33,471 nucleotides of DNA from an uncultured Lachnospiraceae bacterium (GTDB lineage Bacteria; Bacillota; Clostridia; Lachnospirales; Lachnospiraceae), in contig CAMQTN010000031.1 in assembly GCA_947037115.1 (NCBI GenBank), forward strand, positions 1 to 33,471. The letters are read 5' to 3'. Below the pieces are notes generated by a model. That model was not told the DNA's origin and did no database searches. It worked only from the letters and a program-made list of their open reading frames with translations. Positions within the stretch are counted from its first letter, which is position 1. Every line of letters starts with the position of its first letter. Shown piece by piece: positions 23,795-32,017 of the stretch. A program made the position numbers and the translations under genes.

Positions 23795-25257
23795 TGGTTG
23801 TCGACCATCTTTCCTAATCTCGTGTGTTTAGTTTGACTCAACCAGTCAACCATTCGTCCCGTATAGTAAAAGCCATGGCAGGTATCTAACATCACCATGA
23901 CAAGTTTTCCCACCAGTCTCCTGTCCGCCTTAAAGTGTACAAGCATATTATTGGAGAGTCTTCCTGTCACAAAGGCAGGGTCCTGCTCGTTTACCTCCTC
24001 CACAAGGACTTCCATCACTTTCCCCTTAAGGAGGGCGGCCCGTTCCTTCGCCGTCTTTTGCACCACGGCCAGAAGCCTGTCAAAGCCTTCATGTACGACC
24101 TCCTCCGGCACCTGCTTTTCCATGGCCGCCGCGGGCGTTCCCGTCCTTGGGGAATAAATGAACGTAAAGGCGTTGTCAAACTGTACCTGCCGCACCACAT
24201 CTATGGTTTCCTCCACGTCGGCAGGCGTCTCCCCGGGGAATCCCACAATGATATCCGTGGTAAGGGAGATATCGGGGATGGCATGTTTGATTTTATCTAC
24301 CAGCGCCAGATACTGTTCCCTGGTATAGTGTCTGTTCATTGCCTTTAAAATCCGGTCGGAGCCCGACTGCAGAGGCAGATGCAGGTGCCGGCAGATCTTT
24401 GTGGAGTGCTGCATCACCTCAATCAGCTCGTCCGACAGATCCTTTGGATGGGAAGTCATAAATCGGATCCGCCGCAGACCCTCGATCTTTTCCACCCTGC
24501 GAAGAAGTTCCGCAAAAGTGATGGAATTTTCCAGATTTTTGCCGTAGGAGTTGACATTCTGGCCCAGAAGCATCACTTCAACCACGCCGTCCTCCACCAG
24601 CTTTTCGATCTCACAGAGTATCTCCTCCGGCTCCCTGCTCCGCTCCCGCCCGCGCACATATGGCACAATACAGTAGCTGCAGAAATTATTACAGCCAAAC
24701 ATGATGTTGACGCCGGATTTATAACTGTACTTACGCTTTACCGGCAGATTTTCCACGATTTTGTCCGTTTCTTCCCAGACGTCCACAATCATATCTTCAG
24801 ACGCCAGCGTGGCCGAGAGCAGCTCAGCAAACCGAAAAAGATTGTGGGTTCCGAAAACCAGATCCACAAACCGGTAGCTTTTCTGTATTTTTTCAATCAC
24901 CGCCTGTTCCTGCATCATACAGCCGCAGAGCGCGATTTTCAAGTGCGGTTTTTTCTTTTTCAGGCTGTTTAAGTGTCCCAGTCTCCCGTAGACACGCTGG
25001 TTCGCGTTGTCCCTCACTGTACAGGTGTTATAGAGGACAAAATCCGCCTCCTCCTCCGAATCGGTAAGCACATATCCCACTTTCTCCAGAATGCCGGACA
25101 ATTTCTCGGAATCTCTGGCATTCATCTGACAGCCAAAGGTAACAACACAGGCCTTCGGAAGCCGTCCATGCTCCACCTGAAAAGCCGCCACATAAACCCT
25201 GCCTTTGTCTATATATTCAATTTGACGATCCAATTCCATTTCGTTTTCGTTTGCCAA
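23782..25257 (-). CDS. miaB: tRNA-2-methylthio-N6-dimethylallyladenosine synthase
   Basis: Radical-SAM methylthiotransferase acting on i6A37 made by MiaA. The N-terminal domain for the auxiliary cluster begins CVVTFGCQMNARDSE; the radical-SAM triad is in FGCNNFCSYCIVPY (about residues 186-199), followed by the RGRERSREPEEI segment; a TRAM domain is at the C-terminus (KGKVMEVLVEEVNEQDP onward). 491 residues is somewhat longer than the usual 440-470 because of an N-terminal extension of about 30 residues. Start is TTG at 25257 with TTGGAG eight bases upstream; an ATG at residue 7 is a possible alternative without its own ribosome site. RimO is excluded by similarity of the sequence around the SAM motif and by linkage to mutS and miaA. 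Confidence 0.96.
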   Translation of the reverse strand: MANENEMELDRQIEYIDKGRVYVAAFQVEHGRLPKACVVTFGCQMNARDSEKLSGILEKVGYVLTDSEEEADFVLYNTCTVRDNANQRVYGRLGHLNSLKKKKPHLKIALCGCMMQEQAVIEKIQKSYRFVDLVFGTHNLFRFAELLSATLASEDMIVDVWEETDKIVENLPVKRKYSYKSGVNIMFGCNNFCSYCIVPYVRGRERSREPEEILCEIEKLVEDGVVEVMLLGQNVNSYGKNLENSITFAELLRRVEKIEGLRRIRFMTSHPKDLSDELIEVMQHSTKICRHLHLPLQSGSDRILKAMNRHYTREQYLALVDKIKHAIPDISLTTDIIVGFPGETPADVEETIDVVRQVQFDNAFTFIYSPRTGTPAAAMEKQVPEEVVHEGFDRLLAVVQKTAKERAALLKGKVMEVLVEEVNEQDPAFVTGRLSNNMLVHFKADRRLVGKLVMVMLDTCHGFYYTGRMVDWLSQTKHTRLGKMVDNQWLN

Positions 25258-25271
25258 TTCTGTTTCTCCAA

Positions 25272-26135
25272 TTATATTTTTTTGCAGCAGGCAAGGGCCA
25301 ATGACCCTGGACCAATATGGCAGGCAATACTGAGCGAAAGCGGATCCATATGCACGTCAAACCCCGGGAAAAATTCCTTCACCTGCTCCCTGAACTGCTC
25401 TGCCGCCTCCCTGTCGTAGGTATAGGCAATCTGCAGCCAGATATTATCGGCAGCCGCGCCGCCAAAGCGTTTCTCCATATCCGCTTTGATCGCATTCATC
25501 ATAATAGTCTTGCCCTGCGAGACCGTTCTAGCCTTGGCAAAAGCATCCAGTTTTTCTCCCTGGATCTGCAAAACCGGCTTCAACCGCAGGATAGTGCCGA
25601 GCGCAGCCGCCGCAGGCGTGATTCTGCCGCCCTTTTTCAAATAATACAGCGTGTCCAGCATAATATAGATGCTGGAATTAAATTTATCCTCCTCCAAAAA
25701 ATCTTTGACTGCCGCCGCGTCCATTCCCCTCTCAACCAGCGCCAGCGCATCCAGAGCCGACTGCCGCTGTGTTACGGATATCCGCTGGTTGTTAACCACC
25801 TGCACCCTGCCGTCATACTCCTCAGCAAGCATCCTGGCACTCTGACAGGAGCCGCTTAAGCCGCTGGACATGGGGATATGCACGATCCCGTCATGGCTTA
25901 CAAGCAATTCATCCCAGAGTTTCATCACATCCTCCGGGCTTGGCTGGCTGGTAATGACGTCCGCATTCTCGGAAAGCCGCTGATAAAACTGCTCCTGTGT
26001 CAGTGTGATATCCTCATAGAACGGCTCCTCATTGATCATAAAGGGCATGGGGAGTACATAAATCCCAAGCTCCTTTGCCTGTGACTGGGTGATTCCGCTG
26101 TTACTGTCTGTTACTACTGCTATTTTTTTTGCCAT
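25272..26135 (-). CDS. DegV family fatty-acid-binding protein (FakB-like)
   Basis: DegV/FakB proteins bind a fatty acid and present it to the FakA kinase for phosphorylation, feeding phospholipid synthesis. Family motifs seen: AVVTDSNSGI at the N-terminus, the fatty-acid/phosphate loops DVITSQPSPEDV and HIPMSSGLSGSCQSA, then LYYLKKGGRI and AKARTVSQGKTIMM. 287 residues is typical. The start ATG at 26135 has TGAGGAT upstream. It lies only two genes from the DAK2/FakA-like gene (recG between), which supports a FakA-FakB pair, though genomes usually hold several DegV paralogues and the ligand is unknown. Confidence 0.93.
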   Translation of the reverse strand: MAKKIAVVTDSNSGITQSQAKELGIYVLPMPFMINEEPFYEDITLTQEQFYQRLSENADVITSQPSPEDVMKLWDELLVSHDGIVHIPMSSGLSGSCQSARMLAEEYDGRVQVVNNQRISVTQRQSALDALALVERGMDAAAVKDFLEEDKFNSSIYIMLDTLYYLKKGGRITPAAAALGTILRLKPVLQIQGEKLDAFAKARTVSQGKTIMMNAIKADMEKRFGGAAADNIWLQIAYTYDREAAEQFREQVKEFFPGFDVHMDPLSLSIACHIGPGSLALACCKKI

Positions 26136-26198
26136 ATGATCCTCATTTCAACGTAATTCTCAAAAAGAGCTCCGGTTTCCTCTCCCATGAGTTTACCG

Positions 26199-28265
26199 TC
26201 AGATACTCCTAAAGTCAACCTCATTTATCTCCTGTTCCGCCAGACTTTTGCGCAGGGCATCGTACTGGGGCCCGCTTAATGTCTTATCCTTTGCAAGGAC
26301 TTTGTCCGCCCAGTCGCTTGCGCATTGCAGGATAGATGCATCCCGGTAAATATCCCCCAGTGCAAAACGCATATCCCCGCTCTGCCTGATCCCAAAGAGA
26401 TCTCCCGGCCCGCGCAGGGAAAGGTCTTTCCCGGCAATATAAAAACCGTCGTTGGATTCGTTCAGGATTTTAAGCCGCTCCATCGTCTGCGGTCTCTGCG
26501 ACTTGCTGATAAAAATACAGTAAGACTGGCTGTCGCCACGCCCCACACGCCCCCGGAGCTGGTGAAGCTGGGCCAGGCCGAACCGCTCCGCGTTCTCCAC
26601 CAGCATAACGGTGGCGTTTGGTACATTGATTCCCACTTCGATCACCGTGGTGGACACCAGAACATCTATGTTATGGGCCTCAAAATCTTCCATAATCTTC
26701 GTTTTCTGAGCAGGACGCATCCTGCCATGAAGTGTGCCGATGCGGATGGTCTCAGGAAGCGCACTTTTCAGTTTTTTCGTATAGGAGCCCACATCCTCCA
26801 GCTCCGGCGACTCCCCCTCTTCCACCATGGGACAGATCACATAAACCTGCCTGCCCTGCGCCACCTCTTTTTCTATGAATTTATAGGCGGTGTTCCGATA
26901 GGAAGTGTCCACCACACAGTTTTTGATGGGCAGCCTGTCCGCCGGCAGCTCGTCCAGCACGGATATGTGAAGATCGCCGTACAGGATAATCGCCAGCGTC
27001 CTTGGGATGGGTGTTGCGCTCATGACAAGCACATGTACGGTTTTTCCCGTTTCAGGAAGAACGCCGCCCTTTTCCGCAAGCCGCTCCCGCTGTCTGACCC
27101 CGAAACGATGCTGTTCATCGGTGATCACAAGCGCCAGTCTTCTGTATGCCACCTTCTCCTGAATCAAAGCGTGGGTGCCGATCACTATATCTGCCTCCCC
27201 GCTCTCGATCTGCGCGTAGATCTCCCGTCTGTCCCTGGCGCTGACTGATCCGGTCAAAAGTACCGGGTGGATCTGCAAACCGTACTCTTTATCCAGTTTC
27301 ATCAAACTCTCGTAGTGCTGTCTTGCCAGAACCTCCGTGGGCGCCATCATGGCCCCCTGACAGTTGTTGGCCGCGCACATAAGCAGGGCCAGAAAGGCGA
27401 GTATGGTCTTCCCGGAACCCACATCCCCCTGTACCAGCCGGTTCATGGCATAACCGGAAGCCATATCCGTCTGAATCTCCTCCCACACCCTCTTCTGGGC
27501 GTTCGTCAGACGGTAGGGAAGCGCCTCGATCAGACGTTTCGTCTGCGCCACCTCAATCATCGGATGTATACTCCCCGACCTCTCGTTATCGTCCCGCATC
27601 CTGCGCAGAATCAGGATAAACCGGAAAAATTCGTCAAAAACCAGCCGGGACCTGGCTGCCAGGAGCTTCTCCCGTCCTTCCGGAAAATGCATCTGTCCCA
27701 CCGCCTCCGCAAGTCCCGGATAGCCCTCTTTTTCCCTTATTTCTTCCGGGAGCGGATCTTCGGAGAGATCCACCATCCCGATGGCCTGCTTCACCGCTTT
27801 GGTAATGGCGTTATTGGTCAGCCCCTTTGTCGTGGAATAGCGGGGCTGCATACAGCCCGTCAGTTTCCCGTACTCCTCCGGCTTGTAAATGCCGGCCTGC
27901 TCCATCACAAAACGGTCTCCCCTGCGGTGCAGACATCCTCTGAAAATATAGGAAGCGCCCCGCTTTAAGCTGTTTTTCAGATAAGGCATGTTAAAATAAG
28001 TCAGATGCAGCGTGCCGCCCTCGCAGGCGGCCTGAAAGGTGGTGATGGACAAGCCCCTCACATGCCGGGTCGCCACATTGCCCGCGATTCTTCCCTCCAC
28101 CGCCGTCAGTTCCCCGTCCTGCGCCCCGTCAAGTAAGACGGGCTCCGAAAACTGCTCGTAGTCCCTTGGATAATAACTGACTAACTCCTCCGCCGTGCAG
28201 ATATTCAATTTTTCAAAGAGGGCGGCGGTTTTTTCACCGACGCCCTTCAAAGTCTTTATATCCAT
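26199..28265 (-). CDS. recG: ATP-dependent DNA helicase RecG
   Basis: Fork-reversal and branch-migration helicase. N-terminal wedge/OB region (residues about 1-240), helicase motif I as QGDVGSGKT (about 277-285), motif II DEQH (about 381-384, DEQHRFGVRQRERL), motif III SATPIPRT and the C-terminal TRG-type motif region GRVGRGDSQSYC. 688 residues matches the family. The ATG at 28265 lies 10 bases after the stop of the DAK2 gene; the ribosome site (GGAG) overlaps that stop and lies 13 bases away, rather far. Upstream in-frame residues in the DAK2 gene are rejected. Order asp23-DAK2-recG matches the yloU-yloV-recG region of Bacillus. Confidence 0.97.
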   Translation of the reverse strand: MDIKTLKGVGEKTAALFEKLNICTAEELVSYYPRDYEQFSEPVLLDGAQDGELTAVEGRIAGNVATRHVRGLSITTFQAACEGGTLHLTYFNMPYLKNSLKRGASYIFRGCLHRRGDRFVMEQAGIYKPEEYGKLTGCMQPRYSTTKGLTNNAITKAVKQAIGMVDLSEDPLPEEIREKEGYPGLAEAVGQMHFPEGREKLLAARSRLVFDEFFRFILILRRMRDDNERSGSIHPMIEVAQTKRLIEALPYRLTNAQKRVWEEIQTDMASGYAMNRLVQGDVGSGKTILAFLALLMCAANNCQGAMMAPTEVLARQHYESLMKLDKEYGLQIHPVLLTGSVSARDRREIYAQIESGEADIVIGTHALIQEKVAYRRLALVITDEQHRFGVRQRERLAEKGGVLPETGKTVHVLVMSATPIPRTLAIILYGDLHISVLDELPADRLPIKNCVVDTSYRNTAYKFIEKEVAQGRQVYVICPMVEEGESPELEDVGSYTKKLKSALPETIRIGTLHGRMRPAQKTKIMEDFEAHNIDVLVSTTVIEVGINVPNATVMLVENAERFGLAQLHQLRGRVGRGDSQSYCIFISKSQRPQTMERLKILNESNDGFYIAGKDLSLRGPGDLFGIRQSGDMRFALGDIYRDASILQCASDWADKVLAKDKTLSGPQYDALRKSLAEQEINEVDFRSI

Positions 28266-28275
28266 AATAATGCAG

Positions 28276-29961
28276 TTACTCCGCCGAAATGATATAGTAA
28301 TAAATCGGCTGCCCGCCATACTGCAGCTCAACGTCGCAGGCCGGATATTTCTCTGCGATCAGACTCTGCAGCTTCTCAGCATCCTCCTTCACGATCTCCT
28401 CGCCATAATAAACGCTGATAAGTTCCTTCTCCTCCGACATCATGGCCTCCACCATATCAAGCGCCACCGCGGTAATTGCCGTTCCCACGGAGAGAATACC
28501 GTGATCGCCAAGCCCCATGAAATCTCCCTGTCTGATCTCCCGTCCGTCGATGTTCGTATCCCGTACCGCGTAGGTAACCTGTCCAGTGGCCACAGACTGC
28601 ATCTCCGAGAGCATGGTCTCCTCATTCTCCGCATCGGAAAGCCCCGCCACATAGTTGATAACAGCCGTAATGCCCTGCGGTACGGTTTTTGTGGGAATCA
28701 CCACGATTTTTTTGTCTTTCACCAAAGACTGTGCCTGATTGGCCGCCAAAATGATGTTCTTGTTGTTCGGGAGAATGAAGATCGTGTCCGCATTCACTTT
28801 GTCGATGGCGTTCAGCATATCTTCCGTGCTGGGATTCATGGTCTGTCCGCCCTCAATAATATAATCTACGCCAAGCCCCTTAAATATGCCGGCAATTCCT
28901 TCCCCCACGGAGACGGCGATAAAGCCCACATCCTTCTTCGGCCCGGGCAGATCATCCTCCTCCACAGGCTTTTCCTCCTGCTTTGACATCTGGAAGAGCT
29001 TCTCCTGATGCTCCAGACGCATGTTGTCAATTTTCATATTGGAAAGCGCACCATACTTTAATGCCTTCTGAATTGCCAGACCGGGATCGTTGGTATGTAC
29101 GTGCACCTTTACCACGTCCTCGTCCGCAACCACCACAATGGAATCCCCGATCGATTCCAGGTACGCCTTAAAATCCAGCTCTGTCTTGATATTGAACACC
29201 TTGTTCAGCATAATGATAAATTCGGTACAGTAGCCGAATCTGATCTCTGCGCCTGCCTGCGCCTCAAAATTCGGCGTCCCTGAAATGCCGCCGGAAGTCA
29301 CTGCAGTCCTGTCCACCGTCAGGTCGATCTCCTTGCCAAGGTAGGCGTCATAGGCGCCCTTCAACACCTGCATAAGCCCTTGACCGCCCGAGTCAACAAC
29401 CCCGGCCTGCTTTAACACCGGCAAAAGCTCCGGCGTCTGCGCAAGCACCTCGTCTGCGTGGGCAATCACCTGTCCCAAAAAATCTGATATATCTTCCATT
29501 CCCGCATCAGCCAGCTCTCTCGCCTTTACAGCACCGCCCTTGGCCACCGTGAGAATCGTGCCCTCCTTCGGTTTCATAACCGCCTTGTAAGCCGTCTCAA
29601 CCGCCTTTTCAAACGCTGTGGCCAGCACGGGAACCGTGATTTCCTGACACTCCTTCACGCCTTTTGTAAACCCTCTGAAAAGCTGGGACAATATAACGCC
29701 GGAATTTCCTCTCGCCCCTCTCAAAGAGCCGGAGGAGATGGCTTTGCACAGAGAAACCATATCGATATCCCCCATATCATAGAGGGAAGACACCTCTCTC
29801 GCCGCAGCCATGATTGTCATCGTCATATTGGTACCCGTATCGCCGTCCGGCACGGGAAAAACATTCAACTCATTAATCCATTCTTTCTTACTCTCAAGAT
29901 TTTTAGCCCCGGCCAAAAACATTCTGGCCATCAATTTGGCGTCTATCGTATTTGAATCCAC
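28276..29961 (-). CDS. DAK2-domain fatty acid kinase-like protein (FakA/YloV)
   Basis: Probable kinase of the FakA family that phosphorylates fatty acids carried by DegV/FakB proteins. The N-terminal DhaL-like kinase domain has NVFPVPDGDTGTNMTMT (metal-binding aspartates around residues 39-41) and the SGSLRGARGNSGVILSQ phosphate loop; a middle domain follows (from GYCTEFIIM) and the C-terminal DegV-like part contains ILPNNKNIILAANQA and VIPTKTVPQG. 561 residues is normal. The best start is GTG at 29961, with GGGAGG nine bases upstream; an upstream TTG in frame has its own start inside the ribosome site and is rejected. The N-terminus overlaps nothing, following Asp23 by 16 bases. Confidence 0.93.
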   Translation of the reverse strand: MDSNTIDAKLMARMFLAGAKNLESKKEWINELNVFPVPDGDTGTNMTMTIMAAAREVSSLYDMGDIDMVSLCKAISSGSLRGARGNSGVILSQLFRGFTKGVKECQEITVPVLATAFEKAVETAYKAVMKPKEGTILTVAKGGAVKARELADAGMEDISDFLGQVIAHADEVLAQTPELLPVLKQAGVVDSGGQGLMQVLKGAYDAYLGKEIDLTVDRTAVTSGGISGTPNFEAQAGAEIRFGYCTEFIIMLNKVFNIKTELDFKAYLESIGDSIVVVADEDVVKVHVHTNDPGLAIQKALKYGALSNMKIDNMRLEHQEKLFQMSKQEEKPVEEDDLPGPKKDVGFIAVSVGEGIAGIFKGLGVDYIIEGGQTMNPSTEDMLNAIDKVNADTIFILPNNKNIILAANQAQSLVKDKKIVVIPTKTVPQGITAVINYVAGLSDAENEETMLSEMQSVATGQVTYAVRDTNIDGREIRQGDFMGLGDHGILSVGTAITAVALDMVEAMMSEEKELISVYYGEEIVKEDAEKLQSLIAEKYPACDVELQYGGQPIYYYIISAE

Positions 29962-29977
29962 TATATTGTTCCTCCCT

Positions 29978-30337
29978 CTAGTCAATCACTCTCACACCTT
30001 CTACGAAAATGTTGATTTTTTCCACTTCTATCCCGGCAAACTCCTCCACCTTATACTTTACGCTGTCGATCAGGTTATCCGACACCGCAAGAATACTCAC
30101 GCCGTAAGAAACAATGATATGAAAATTAATGGTGAGTTTGTTATTGTTCAAAAGAACCTGTATGCCGCGCGTCATGCTGTCCTTTTTGAGAAGCCTGACA
30201 AGCCCGTCCCTGACGCTCATACTTGCCATGCCGACCACACCGAAGCACTCCATCGCCGCATTGCCTGCAAACTGCGCAATCACTTCCTGGTCGATCGAGA
30301 TATTTCCCATATGGGTATCCATTGAAGAGACTTTCAT
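29978..30337 (-). CDS. Asp23/Gls24 family protein (YloU-like)
   Basis: Small 119-residue member of the Asp23 family, which in staphylococci coats the inner membrane and is linked to cell-envelope stress. The family core is visible as GNISIDQEVIAQFAGNAAMECFGVVGM and SDNLIDSVKYKVEEFAGIEVEKINIFVEGV. No transmembrane segment. CAGGAGG six bases before the ATG at 30337. It heads the long minus-strand operon and is transcribed divergently from rpmB; the pair yloU-yloV beside rpmB is conserved in Bacillus. Role here is inferred only from family and position. Confidence 0.92.
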   Translation of the reverse strand: MKVSSMDTHMGNISIDQEVIAQFAGNAAMECFGVVGMASMSVRDGLVRLLKKDSMTRGIQVLLNNNKLTINFHIIVSYGVSILAVSDNLIDSVKYKVEEFAGIEVEKINIFVEGVRVID

Positions 30338-30399
30338 AGATTACCTCCTGATTCATAATGAAATAAAACACTGGCGAATTTTTCTTTTGCAGTATCTAT

Positions 30400-30405
30400 A
30401 TTATA
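30400..30405 (-). promoter_or_regulatory. -10 box of the asp23 operon promoter
   Basis: A perfect TATAAT on the minus strand, 62 bases from the asp23 ATG. The -35 region 17 bases further (TTTCTT) is weak, so the promoter may need an activator or an alternative element. It faces away from the rpmB promoter. Confidence 0.45.
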
Positions 30406-30452
30406 ACCCGATATCCGCAAAAAAGAAACCGAAAAAAAACTATAATTTATAC

Positions 30453-30481
30453 TTGCAATCTCTTCCACTTTCTGCTATTAT
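30453..30481 (+). promoter_or_regulatory. rpmB: Sigma-A-type promoter for rpmB
   Basis: TTGCAA (30453-30458) and TATTAT (30476-30481) with a 17-base spacer. Transcription would start near 30488, giving a leader of about 95 bases before the rpmB ATG; I saw no clear riboswitch or ribosomal-protein autoregulation structure in it. Confidence 0.65.
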
Positions 30482-30582
30482 ACAAATGTTGCGTAGAGCA
30501 AAAATCGGGCAGGGCCCGGTTACGGGATCTTTTTTGCGGTTCCGGTTCCAAACATATACCATATTCGTTAGGGGGTGTAAAG

Positions 30583-30768
30583 ATGGCTAAATGTGATATT
30601 TGTGGTAAGGGCGCTCATTTCGGAAACAATGTCAGCCATTCTCATAGACGATCGAACAGGATTTGGAATTCCAACATTCAGAACGTTAAATGTAAGGTGA
30701 ATGGCGGCAGCAAGAAGCTTCACGTGTGCACGCGCTGCTTAAGATCCGGCGCAGTAGAGCGCGCATAA
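30583..30768 (+). CDS. rpmB: 50S ribosomal protein L28
   Basis: Structural protein of the large ribosomal subunit. 61 residues, with the characteristic MAKCDICGKG start and a zinc-binding set C4-x2-C7 and C49-x2-C52, the cysteine-containing (C+) form of L28. The NVSHSHRRSNR segment is diagnostic for the family. AGGGGG lies about 8 bases before the ATG. It is the only plus-strand gene in the window and stands alone between its own promoter and terminator, divergent from asp23. Confidence 0.98.
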   Translation: MAKCDICGKGAHFGNNVSHSHRRSNRIWNSNIQNVKCKVNGGSKKLHVCTRCLRSGAVERA

Positions 30769-30812
30769 ATTTATGCTGTTCTGATTAATGAAACATGCGC
30801 CGTCAGGCGTCT

Positions 30813-30846
30813 AAAAAAGACCTCTCCGTTCGGATTGGTCTTTTTT
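30813..30846. terminator. Two-way terminator between rpmB and the J-like gene
   Basis: AAAAAAGACC pairs with GGTCTTTTTT, with an inner TCCG/CGGA stem. A T-run follows on both strands, so it can end rpmB transcripts on the plus strand and the J-like gene's transcripts on the minus strand. It is 45 bases after rpmB and 13 bases after the convergent stop. Confidence 0.9.
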
Positions 30847-30858
30847 CTGTATCTGAAA

Positions 30859-31404
30859 TTATGCCTGCCGGAACTGCTCGTACTCTCTTTTCAGCTGTTC
30901 GTACTCCCTGTTGATCCGCTGGATCACTTCCGTATCCCCGGCCAGATTGTCCGGATGAAAGATCTTCGTCAGATCCTTATACCTCTTTTTCAGAGTCATG
31001 AGGCTTTTAACCCCGTGAAAGAAAGCACTCGTTTCCGGATAATTGTCATAGAGGCCGCGCTCCTCCATGATCTCCTTCTCCGCCATGAGTCTGGCCCACT
31101 CCCTGTCAAGCCTCCTGCGGTCCATATCCAGTTTCTGAAAGCCATCCTTTATGATTTCCAGTTTCTCGCTGACAAGCCGGTTATCCTGCCGGATCCGCTT
31201 CTGCTCCGCAGACATCTTACGGCTTAATTCCTTCATTTCTTCCTTAAACTGCTCTTTTTCCTGCTCAAACCTCTCCTGCTTTTCCTCAAGCTCGGCAGAT
31301 GCCGTCATCAGTCTGATGTTCTCCCGGAAAAGCCAGGATTTCAATTCCTGCAGGGAATCTGCCGTCTGCTTCTCATCCATCAGTATCTCTTCCAAATTTT
31401 CCAT
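30859..31404 (-). CDS. Coiled-coil protein with C-terminal J-like domain
   Basis: A 181-residue soluble protein. Residues about 35-115 are a long charged coiled coil (E, K, Q and R rich, for example EEKQERFEQEKEQFKEEM). The C-terminal 45 residues read LKKRYKDLTKIFHPDNLAGD and then INREYEQLKREYEQ, with the HPD triad at 150-152 between two helices, as in DnaJ-type J domains that recruit Hsp70. The J domain is short (helices II-III only are clear), so helix I and Hsp70 stimulation are uncertain. Start at 31404 is chosen because GAGGAG lies just before it; an ATG four codons upstream is an alternative. No zinc-finger or substrate domain of DnaJ is present. It is last in the ytfI-ytfJ unit and ends at a strong terminator. 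Confidence 0.82.
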   Translation of the reverse strand: MENLEEILMDEKQTADSLQELKSWLFRENIRLMTASAELEEKQERFEQEKEQFKEEMKELSRKMSAEQKRIRQDNRLVSEKLEIIKDGFQKLDMDRRRLDREWARLMAEKEIMEERGLYDNYPETSAFFHGVKSLMTLKKRYKDLTKIFHPDNLAGDTEVIQRINREYEQLKREYEQFRQA

Positions 31405-31425
31405 CGTACTCCTCATATCTCCCAG

Positions 31426-31563
31426 TCAACAACAAAAAAACCCATACCCGATCAGCAGAAGCAGCACAATCAGTAAAAAGCCAAGAAAACGATTCACCAG
31501 AAAAAGCATGATCAGCATACCTGCCGCAACACACAGCGCCACAAATCCAATCATTTTTTTCAT
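31426..31563 (-). CDS. Small two-helix membrane protein of unknown function
   Basis: A 45-residue reading frame. It starts MKKMIGFVALCVAAGM and contains two hydrophobic stretches separated by NRF, ending GYGFFCC, with a double cysteine at the C-terminus. AGGGG lies seven bases before the ATG. It fills the 200-base gap between ytfJ and the J-like gene, in the same direction, with no stop-rich sequence, which supports it as a real gene. No family recognised. The first helix could also be read as an uncleaved signal anchor. Confidence 0.6.
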   Translation of the reverse strand: MKKMIGFVALCVAAGMLIMLFLVNRFLGFLLIVLLLLIGYGFFCC

Positions 31564-31621
31564 AGTCTACCCCTGCTTATGCTTTTATGATACTATATGC
31601 CGCAACGCCAAAAAGGTGACT

Positions 31622-32017
31622 CTATTCTTCCTTCTGCGGAAAAGCAATATCCACCGCCGCCTCGTCGTCCGGCAGTTCCTCCTTGGGAGAAGTGAATTTC
31701 TCCACAATGTCCGGAATCATGTCAAGCACCTTGGTAACCGTATCCTGATTCTTAATGTTGACAAGCTTCGTGGTGCCGTTTTTGATCACCAGTACGGCGC
31801 TGGGCGTCATTTTCGCGCTAAAACCGCCGGCCCCGCCGTTTTTCTTATTATCGGCAGACGACGCGCCTGCGCCCACACCGAAGCTCACATCCACCAAAGG
31901 CAGGATGATGGTATCCCCAACCTGAGTGGCGTCACCTACCACCGTCTTGGTTCCGATCACGGCATTCATGCCCTTCATCAGGGATTCTATCACACCGCTA
32001 AAATTGTTCTCAGCCAT
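31622..32017 (-). CDS. ytfJ: GerW-family sporulation protein YtfJ
   Basis: Conserved spore protein; in Bacillus subtilis YtfJ/GerW is a forespore protein needed for normal germination. The 131 residues contain the family core: VVGDATQVGDTIILPLVDVSFGVGAG, a glycine-rich loop, then GFSAKMTPSAVLVIKNG. The ATG at 32017 directly follows the ytfI stop, with GGAGG eight bases upstream. Presence of ytfI and ytfJ together is strong evidence that the organism belongs to an endospore-forming lineage, though not that this strain sporulates. Confidence 0.93.
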   Translation of the reverse strand: MAENNFSGVIESLMKGMNAVIGTKTVVGDATQVGDTIILPLVDVSFGVGAGASSADNKKNGGAGGFSAKMTPSAVLVIKNGTTKLVNIKNQDTVTKVLDMIPDIVEKFTSPKEELPDDEAAVDIAFPQKEE

